From Phascolarctos cinereus (taxonomy: Eukaryota > Chordata > Mammalia > Diprotodontia > Phascolarctidae), in NCBI RefSeq assembly GCF_002099425.1, contig NW_018344272.1, positions 1,342,001 through 1,406,000 on the forward strand: DNA of 64,000 nt. Reading direction: 5' to 3'. The translations under genes and the position numbers were made by a program. The notes under the pieces are model-generated. The model did no database searches, had not been told where the DNA came from, and saw only the letters and a list, made by a program, of their open reading frames with translations. Of this stretch, positions 56,265 through 64,000 are shown piece after piece. The first letter of the stretch is position 1. Every line of letters starts with the position of its first letter.

Positions 56265-57175
56265 TTTTGCATTTAAAATTTCCTAATGAGCTGTGGTTCT
56301 TTTCTCAGCAAAGATTGAATAATCTTAATTCTATTAATGGTCCATTTTTTTCCCTTTAGAATTATATTCAGTTTTTCAGGGTAAATTATTCCCAGCTGCA
56401 GGCCTTTAGTCTTCCATTTTAGAATATTGCATTCCAATATTTTCTCTACCGCAGTGCATTGCAACATAGTCTTGTGTGATTCTGATTGTGGTTCCTTAAT
56501 CATTTTACTCTTTCCAGCTGCTTACAATATTTTTTTTCTTTCTTCATCTGTATTTTTGTTTTGATATTCCTTGATATTTTCATTGTTGGATTTCTTTCAG
56601 GAGGTGGTGGGTTTTTTTAAAATTTTTTTTTTGTTCTACTACATCTGAGTTTTCTTTATTGATTTCTTGAAATATGAAATGCAAGTTTTTGTTTGATTGG
56701 CCATAGTTTTCAGGAATTCTGATAATTCTCAAATAATCTCTCCTTGTCCTGATTTCTAGGTTAATTGTTCGGTTTCTTTTATTTTCCCAATCTTTTGATT
56801 TTGCTTTAATTTTAATTGCTGTTTTATGGATTCATTGAATTCTATTTACCCCACTCTATTTTTCATGGAGCTAATTATTTAGGAAAACTTTCCATTTTCT
56901 TTTCATCCTGTTTGTGGTCACTTTTTTTTCCTGATGAGCTTTAATTTTGTTTTTTATCTCTTGCTTTATTTCTTTTCCAGCTACTGTTATAATCCTAATG
57001 CCCATGCCATTGTTTCCCTCTGAGGCTTTGCTTATGCTTATGCTTGCTTATTACTTTCTTCTTATGTATTTATTTCTTGGGTTTCTCTTAATCTATATAA
57101 TTTCTTCATTGTGCTTGAATTTTTTTTTTTGCTTACTCTTGCTTGAAGCCTCATTTTTGGATTGTGATGCCACAA
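56265..57175 (-). mobile_element. Old L1/HAL1 ORF1 relic, antisense
   Basis: The minus-strand frame 56503-56273 reads 'VEKILECNILKWKTKGLQLG' and 'KGKKWTINRIKIIQSLLRKE', ending 'PQLIRKF'. This aligns with the ORF1 C-terminal domain of both HAL1 copies. Text up to 57175 follows ORF1 towards its N-terminus at high divergence. The oldest of the three ORF1 relics by appearance. Confidence 0.6.
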
Positions 57176-57179
57176 GAAG

Positions 57180-57364
57180 TATGTAAATAGATTTTAGGGA
57201 GCCTGTGAACTTAGTTTTTTTTTTAATACAGTTTAATAATAATATTTTAATGCAATTGGTTTCCTATGTAATCTCTGTATTTAAAAAAAAATCTGAGACG
57301 AGACATACAAACTTGACCAGATTATGAAATGGGATCATGACACAAAAAAGGTTTAGAACCCCTG
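57180..57364 (+). mobile_element. hAT-like MITE
   Basis: Right end 'ggtttagaacccctg', interior 'aatgcaattggtttcctatg' and 'gggatcatgacacaaaaaag'. The same family, in reverse, is at 49474-49639. The left terminus is degraded. Confidence 0.65.
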
Positions 57365-58495
57365 GGTTAATGTTTCCCCTCTTTTTGTGCTCTTAGTTTA
57401 GTGGGCAGGTCCTTCTTGTTCCTGTTACTCGTGTAGTCTGGATGCTATTACCATTAAAATTCTGGCTTGGTTAGATAGGATTAAGCCCTGTCCTCTCTCA
57501 AAGTCCCCAGCTTTTATATCTGTGTCCTGGTGTCCTAGCATTTGTTTTGTCCTTGGCACTTCTTTGCCTTCTTTTATTTGTGTAATTGCTAACAAAGAAT
57601 TAATTCTTTTCCCAACTATGGCCCTAATCAAAGGGTCTATATACTGTAGTGACTGTTAATATAATTTCAAATCATTTTCTATAAAGCTCAACCAACATTA
57701 TGTTAATATACCTGTTTTCATATAGTTTCTTCAACTTTTTTTGATTATTTTTGTCTCATTTGATCTTTTCACAATATTATTTATTTTGAGCATTTTTGTG
57801 ACTATTGATAACTTGTATATAATACTTTGAAAACTGATTTTATATGTCTTTGCCTACTTATCTATTCAGTATATGTGTATAAGCATTACTTAAAACCTAA
57901 TTTTGGAAACACAGTAGTAGCTGAGAGACTTCTTTGGAGAAATAGGTAAATAAGCCTTGACATATTCTTATACTCATAGCTTAGTTACCCATTATGTATG
58001 TGCATTGGCTGAAAAGGGTCCAAATTTATATTGGTTAGTACTTTTTGAAAGAAGTGACACAATAGTTTTTTCATTAATACTTAATGGTCTAATATTTTAA
58101 CCAACTTTATATTTTAAAAAATGACTTCTTAAAAATAGTTTACTCTTGCCATCTTAGATTTCCCAAGCTTACTAAGACATCATCTATAGACATCATGTAA
58201 CATTGCCCCAAGCCTTGTCATTCCACAGTAATATTATTAAAAATAAGTTATGATCAAATATAACCACAACATTAAAAAAATCCGATTATGGTTTGGTCAA
58301 CTGGTCAACTAATTATCATTAGCACTCTGAGAGAATTCTCAAGCCCCAAGCAATATCTGTGGGGTTTTTTTTGTCTAATATAATATTTTTATGGTATCCA
58401 TTAATTATGTTCAGCAGGGTCTGCCTGTATGCTGAACATAATATCTTCTAATTGTTTGAGGGAAAAATTATCCCTTAACTTTTAATAACTAAGTG
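57365..58495. other. Unrecognised AT-rich sequence
   Basis: About 1.1 kb, no family or gene recognised. Confidence 0.45.
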
Positions 58496-58995
58496 GGACA
58501 GACTATAAAATCCTGCATTTGGTGTTCAAAACCCTTCATAACCTTGTCTTCTCCTACCTTTCCAGTCTTTTTATCTCTTACCAGGTACTCTGAGATCAGT
58601 CACCCCGACCTTCTTATTCTGCTTCACATGAAACACTCCATCCCCCAACTCTAGATATTTTCATTGGCTGTCTCTCATGCTCAGTAGTCTATCTCTCCTC
58701 ATCTCTCTGCCTCTTGGTTTCCTTGACTTCCTTCAAGTCCCAGTAAAATCCCACTTTCTTTAAGAAGCCTTTCCTAATTCCTCCCTGGATACTACTGTCT
58801 TCCCTCTGTTTAATATCTCCAATTTAACCTGTATATAATTTTGTATATGCAGTTGTTTACATATTCTCTCCCCACCTTAGACTGAGTTCCTTGAGATCAG
58901 AAAGTATCCCCCTCCTTTCTTTGTGTCACCAGTACTTAGTATAATTCCTGGCACAAAGCAGTCATTTAATAAATGTTTATTAATTGATTGACAAA
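58496..58995 (+). mobile_element. L2 LINE 3' end, about 0.5 kb
   Basis: 'aaatcctgcatttggtgttc', 'aaacccttcataaccttgtc', 'aagcctttcctaattcctcc' and 'gagttccttgagatcagaaa', with tail 'aataaatgtttattaattga'. Confidence 0.85.
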
Positions 58996-59399
58996 TATAA
59001 ATTTATAAATTTCTATTGGCCAAAAATAAAGAGAAAATAGTGTTAGCGAAGTGTCTGATTTTTACTTCCTTTCCCTCTTGACTTTTTTCCTATTGATTGT
59101 TTTTCTCTAGACACAAGGTTTCTCTAAGACTAATATGAATTCCAACCTTGATGACCATGGGGCACAACTAAGTTACATTTAATTTCAAAGATACTTTGAA
59201 ATAATTTAGTTTCAAAGAACAGCCCCACCAAAACAGTGCTCTGATAATGTCATTAGTGTCCCCAGAATGATTTCTATTCTTCACAGCAAAATCAGAATCT
59301 GATAAGGGAAGCACAACTTTGAGAATGGTAATTGTGCCTCAGGGATTTAGAAAGCTATTAAGCAGTAATTTTTATTCTCTTCCACAATTATGCATGGGG
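58996..59399. other. Unrecognised sequence
   Basis: Nothing recognised. Confidence 0.45.
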
Positions 59400-59592
59400 T
59401 ATTGAGTAGTGAAAGAGCATTGGACCAGGAATTAAAAGACCTGGGAATGAATTCTGGTTCTTCTAACTAGCAGTGTGACCTTGGACAAGTTTTGAATCCC
59501 TCTGTGCATTTCTCCTCACCTCTAAAATTAGGGAGTTGAATCAGATGATCTTGAAAGTCCCTTTCATTTCTAGCAATTTATTAATCTATTCC
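59400..59592 (+). repeat. MIR3-like SINE with L3/CR1-type tail
   Basis: 'gtagtgaaagagcattggac', 'agcagtgtgaccttggacaa', 'gggagttgaatcagatgatc' and 'ttgaaagtccctttcatttc'. Confidence 0.8.
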
Positions 59593-59888
59593 AAGCCTAT
59601 AATCATCAACACCTTCTTTCAATTAAATAACAAGTGAAATTCTTCATGGCTGCTCCTCAGATCTAAAGCATAGCATCTCAAGATAATGTTATCATTCAGT
59701 TGAACGCCCTGAAGCAGAAATAACAGGCCAGTTCCTTAGCTTATTAGGCAAAGATGAAGCACTGCACCCCACAGACTACAAAAAACAGCCATGGCCACAA
59801 AAAAAGTTCATCCTCCTATGCACTGAAGTAGAAGTTATTGCTTAATTGCCTAACGTACATCATTCCATTAGAAGCTCCTTAAAAACAA
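59593..59888. other. Unrecognised sequence
   Basis: Nothing recognised. Confidence 0.4.
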
Positions 59889-60185
59889 CCTCTCTCTCTC
59901 TCTCTCCCTCACTGTGTCCCCCTTCCCTCTCTCTATGTCTCTCTCTTTCTCATTGTTCTATAGGTTTATGTGTATATGCATGTTACATATGTTGCATATA
60001 TAAATATGTATATTCACTTATATAAATGAATGTATATTATATATAACATGCATACATACTATATATATTTTATATACATGAATATATATTATCTCAACAT
60101 ACACACATACTGTATATAGACATAAATATGTATATACTATACATATATGATATCTAAATGAACATGTATATACATAAATCTACAG
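59889..60185. repeat. (CT)n and TA/TG-rich low-complexity block
   Basis: (CT)n at about 59889-59950 is followed by about 200 bp of tata, atgt and acat words (59965-60180). Confidence 0.8.
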
Positions 60186-60645
60186 AAATATTAATTTCTT
60201 TGTCTCATTTCCTTATCAATTGTATCACCACATAAGATCATAAAGGCACTCTACAGTTTACTTTGTTTATCTCTTATCTTTAGTAAGTATAAGCATAGTC
60301 CCTAATGGTACTGGAGTTTCAGAGGATCTCAGTACACACACTCCAGAATAAAACTCAGTTGTTAAAGAAATAAATGTTCTGAATTAGTCATCATACTTTA
60401 GATATTCTCAAATATTTAAAGGATTAGATTTCTTCTGCTTGGATAGAGGACAGAGCAAGGAATAAATGGCAGAAACTATGGAGAGATTAAAAAAAAGGCA
60501 AAAATCCTCTTAAAAATTAAGTATGCAACAAAGTGGACTGGATTGACTTATGAAGCTGTGAATTCCTGATCACTGGAGATAGTCAATCAGAGGCTCAAAA
60601 AATCACTTGGAGATACTGTTTTAGAGTACATTCATATTCATTGAT
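60186..60645. other. Unrecognised sequence
   Basis: Nothing recognised. Confidence 0.4.
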
Positions 60646-60704
60646 GAGTTGGACTCTAACCTCTGAGACTCCTTTTGACTTTGAGATTCTATGATTCATT
60701 AAAG
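60646..60704 (+). repeat. L3/MIR3-type tail fragment
   Basis: 'gttggactctaacctctgag' followed by 'tttgagattctatgattca' is the CR1/L3-type terminal block. Confidence 0.55.
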
Positions 60705-61473
60705 AAGGGGACTGGAGGAAACCCAAATATGAAAGCAAAGTGAGCACAAAAGCTAATAAAAGAATCATCTGTTGTCTAATATTTGACATGGCACAGGTAT
60801 ATGAAAACAATAAAACTGTTTTAAAATAAACCGCTTAGGTAATATCACTGATTTTTCAGTTCAAAGAAATTATGATCCTCAAGAACTGGGAAAAATAGAT
60901 ATAAATACCGATTTACAGAGCATCAAAACCACTTCCTTCAGAGAGGACAGCTTAAGCAGATGAAACAATTCAGTCTTTGTCAAAAGACCTTTTGGCCCCT
61001 TAAGAAGTTGGATGAAATTTGACATACGTGGCAAGGATTTGTAAAGTAGCTCCCTTGAGATCTATTCAACCGGAGTTTTTGACTGATTGTAGTTGTTCTA
61101 AGCCATTCTTTTCTGTAAACCTTTCGATCTTTTTCTTTTTCTTCTCTCTCTTTTTTTAGTTAAAAAAGGAAGAGAAAAAGAACATGACCTAGAAGAAAAT
61201 GTGCTTGGTGAATTAATGCTGCGTATAATAGCAGCACCTCTGCTTTCAACTGACAAACAGAGGGAAGGGTTATTCAAGAAATAAAGAAACAGTTGGCTTA
61301 TTTGGGTGTCTGATGTACATGAAAGTATTAGTGAAGGACGCGTTAGATTCTTCAAAATACGAATGTTGCAATAATGGTTTTATTGTTAATTTAAATTAAA
61401 TTGAAATGGAGAATAACAATGTAGCAATTTGCTGTTTGTACCTTTATGATTCACTTTCCTTTAATCATACTGG
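60705..61473. other. Unrecognised sequence
   Basis: A pyrimidine-rich stretch (61115-61160) precedes purine-rich text. An 85-codon minus-strand frame is not supported as a gene. Confidence 0.45.
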
Positions 61474-61728
61474 CAGTTAGGTGGTACAGTGGACAGAGTC
61501 CCAGGCCTAAAGTCAGGAAGACTAATCTTCCTGAGTTAAAATCTAGCCTCAGATATTTCCTAGCTATGTGTACCTAGCAAATCATTTAATCCTATTTGCC
61601 TCAGTTTGCTGATCTATAAAATGAGCTGAAGAAAGAAATGGCAAACCACTCCAGTATCTTTGCCAAGAAAACCCTGAATGATGTCACAAAAAGTTGGAAG
61701 AGTTCAGTGAAAAACGACTGAACAACTG
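61474..61728 (+). repeat. MAR1-type SINE
   Basis: Head 'ttaggtggtacagtggacag', 'aagtcaggaagactaatctt', 'tgatctataaaatgagctga', 'gcaaaccactccagtatctt', tail 'acgactgaacaactg'. Confidence 0.9.
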
Positions 61729-61789
61729 CTTAAATATTCACCTGAAATAATAATGTTGTCTTTGGCCCTGGAGTGTAGTTTCAAGGAGA

Positions 61790-62010
61790 CAAGTGTCTAC
61801 ATATGCAGAAAAAAGCTCCTAACAAAGTTATTTGAAACTAGAATGGTTGCCTTTGGAAGTAGTGATGCTTTTATAACTAGAGTTCTTTAAGCAGAATTAC
61901 TTGCCAGGAATGTTACTGAGGGGATTTGTATTTGGGGTCGGGGTTTGACTTGATGATTTCTAATATCCCTCACAACTCTACAGTCTTGCAGTGCTGTGAT
62001 TTTCCACCTC
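61790..62010 (+). mobile_element. L3/CR1 LINE 3' end
   Basis: 'actagaatggttgcctttgg', 'ttgccaggaatgttactgag', 'ggggtttgacttgatgattt' and 'ccctcacaactctacagtct' follow the L3 terminus. Confidence 0.7.
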
Positions 62011-62340
62011 TTTCCACACATGACTGAGTGAAATGAATATCAGTTCTCTTTTTTTTTTTGAAAATGACTTATAAAGTTTTATTGGTGTGCTTTGTTTTTA
62101 TATTACATTTTCAGATTAGACCTACCCTGTGAGAGCTCTGTTGTGAAAAAGTAAAACAAGCACAGAAAGTGCATGTAATCTTCTACATTTGTAGCACCCT
62201 GCTAAATCTCTTTATTTTTAAATAACAGAAATCTGAGAATTCTAGGAAAATGACAGAGTAGTCAAGCTCTCCAGATTTCCCCCACAAATGAAATAAAATA
62301 GTGCCTAAAATATAGTCAAGCAAAACATATTGTAGATAAA
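62011..62340. other. Unrecognised sequence
   Basis: Contains a T-run near 62048. Otherwise nothing recognised. Confidence 0.4.
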
Positions 62341-62435
62341 TATGTATATGAAAATGTATATTTATATCTGCATATATGAAAGCATATAAATATGCATGTG
62401 TATATGTGCATATGTATATACACATACATATTCTC

Positions 62436-62476
<41 letters not shown>

Positions 62477-62480
62477 GCAA
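62341..62480. repeat. TA/TG-rich tract with (GT)n
   Basis: tata/tgca words run from 62341, then (GT)n with a gcgcgc interruption at about 62433-62478. Confidence 0.9.
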
Positions 62481-63660
62481 ATTCTGCACCCTAAATCCAT
62501 TATCTCTTTGTCAGAAGTTGGATAGTTTGTTTAAATATTGGCTCTCTGGATTAACGACTGGTCATGTTATTGATACTTCTTACAATTCTCAACGTTGTTT
62601 TTCTTAATAGCATTGTTGTTATTGTATAAATTGCTCTCCTGATTCTGCTGTTTTACTCTTTACCTGTTAATAATATGTTAAAATTGCTTATTTTCCTAAA
62701 GTGGTGATGTTATTGTATAAATTGTTTTTCTGGTTCTGCTGCTTCGCTATGCGTCAGTGCATAAAAGTTCATGTCTCTTTGAAACAATCTACATCCTCAT
62801 TTTGTACAGCACTGTAGTGTTTTCTCACATTCATATTACAGCATATAGTTAGCCATTCCTCAATTGATGGCCATCCCTTTAGTTTCCAGGGTTTTTTTGT
62901 TTTGTTTTGTTTTGTGTTTTGCCACCACAACAAGAACTGCTATAAATGTTTTAAATATAGGCTCTTTTCTAATTTCTTTGTTTCTTTTTGGGTACAGACT
63001 TAGCTATAATATAGCAAGGCGTATCATTTCTAGGGCATGAATTGTTTAATAACTTTTTGTGAATAATTCCAAATTATTTTCCAGAATGCTGGACACCATG
63101 CACATAAATTTGCCTATTTATCATTTTTCTTTTTTGTCATCTTTGTCAATTTGATGAGTATAAGGTAGAATCTCAGATTTCTTTAATTTGCATTTCTCTA
63201 ATTAGTAATGATAAGGAAATTTTTTTCATAAACCTATAGATAGTCTTGGTTTCTTCTCTAGAGAACTGCCTATTCATATCCTTTGACTATCAGCTGGGAA
63301 ATGGCTTTTATTCTTATAAATTAGAATCAGTTCCTTATATATCTTGGGAAAAGACCATTTTCAAGGAAAACTTGTTGCAATGATTTTTTTACTAGGTAAT
63401 TGCTTCCCTTTTAATCTCAGTTTTAATGGATTTGTTTGTGTAACCCCTTTTTAACTTTATGCAATCAAAAATGTCCATTTTATCTTCTGGGATGATTGGT
63501 CATGAACTTTTCTCCTATCCATAGATCTAATAGGTAATTTTTTCCATGTTTCTCTAATTTGTTTAGAATGTGACCTTTTAAATTTCATTGATATGTTTAT
63601 AAACAATCTCTGTCCTAGAAAGGAATAGCTCTTCCATTAATCTTTTATATGTATTCTATA
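62481..63660 (-). mobile_element. L1 ORF2 C-terminal region and 3' UTR, antisense
   Basis: Landmarks: 'tgttgttattgtataaattg', 'attcctcaattgatggccat', 'caagaactgctataaatgtt', 'gaataattccaaattatttt', 'atttgcatttctctaattag', 'tgcctattcatatcctttga' and 'agatctaataggtaattttt'. The 3' end is at the left, near the GT tract. Two imperfect copies of a block starting 'gttattgtataaattg' lie 91 bp apart (62618 and 62709). The 5' truncation is near 63660. Confidence 0.8.
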
Positions 63661-64000
63661 AAAGTAATGTTCCATGTTGTGATTGTACATAAAGATGTTG
63701 TTAAGAAATTGGGACAATACAGGACTGGGAGAAAGTAGGTGATATGGTTGTTGCTTTCTGCAGTATGGCAGAAAATACTTCATTTGTAAGTTTTTCTACT
63801 GAATTTTTACCAAAATTATTTAAGTAGAACAAGGTATAGGTGAGGGGCTGCTGCATGAGTGATAGTGGATGCAAATACTGTCATTATTTAGGGGTGGATG
63901 GTGATGTGAATAACTTGTTTGGTAAGAATCAGAGGAAAGCATATTATAGGAGAGACATATAGAGATTAAATGTGAAGGCACAGTCATGCCTATGACACTA
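63661..64000. other. Unrecognised sequence at window end
   Basis: Nothing recognised in the last 340 bp. Confidence 0.4.

Noticed and set aside
1-64000. Endogenous retrovirus, LTR or other virus-like element
   Set aside because: No LTR pair, primer-binding site, gag, pol or env-like frame was recognised. A library search could still find solitary LTRs I do not know.

Overview
This window reads as non-coding DNA from a marsupial, most likely an Australidelphian. The base composition is AT-rich with few CpG dinucleotides. The repeat set is diagnostic: several copies of a tRNA-derived core-SINE with a 'gggcagctaggtggc' head that resembles WSINE1, three MAR1-type SINEs whose tails end in 'ctgaacaacaa'-like sequence, THER1/MIR and MIR3 core-SINEs, long L2 and L3/CR1 relics, and marsupial-type L1 and half-L1 (HAL1) elements. 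The WSINE1-like copies favour an Australian lineage such as Dasyuromorphia or Peramelemorphia over Monodelphis. The organism is inferred from repeat families recalled from memory, not from a database search.

No host protein-coding gene, rRNA, tRNA gene or CRISPR array could be supported. The longest open frames fall inside LINE relics, inside TA microsatellites, or in unrecognised AT-rich sequence. The window is therefore intergenic, or lies within a very large intron. One 49-nt exon-like island with good acceptor and donor sites (13163-13211) is recorded as a weak candidate only.

Layout: 1-7 kb has an L1/HAL1 relic split by a MAR1 SINE, several MIR-type SINEs, a nested pair of WSINE1-like copies, and a CA/TA/GATA microsatellite block near 7 kb. 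7-11 kb is mostly unrecognised, followed by an L1 with a 5' inversion (10.7-11.3 kb). 11.9-14.8 kb is an L2 reverse-transcriptase relic split by about 1.46 kb of foreign sequence. 15-20 kb has an SINE, an RT fragment with a YADD motif, an antisense L2, and an L1 3' end carrying a nested SINE. 20-24.5 kb is nearly repeat-free. 24.5-28.3 kb is an antisense composite of an L1 3' end and a HAL1 whose 5' UTR holds two 176-bp units. 28.3-32.9 kb is dense in L2 and MIR. 33-35 kb is repeat-poor and looks like candidate conserved non-coding sequence. 35-43 kb has L2, a mariner-like MITE, opposed SINEs, a sense and an antisense L3, a TA microsatellite and hAT-like MITEs. 43-51 kb has scattered MIR, L2 and hAT MITEs. 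51.5-54.0 kb is the more complete HAL1. 54-64 kb has an older ORF1 relic, hAT, L2, L3 and MAR1 copies, and an antisense L1 3' region running to about 63.66 kb.

The features do not form a pathway. The interest lies in retrotransposon biology: ORF1-only LINEs sharing a tail with L1, a composite LINE, twin priming, a possible SINE 3' transduction, and nested insertions dated relative to each other by target-site duplications. No endogenous retrovirus, LTR or other virus-like element was recognised.
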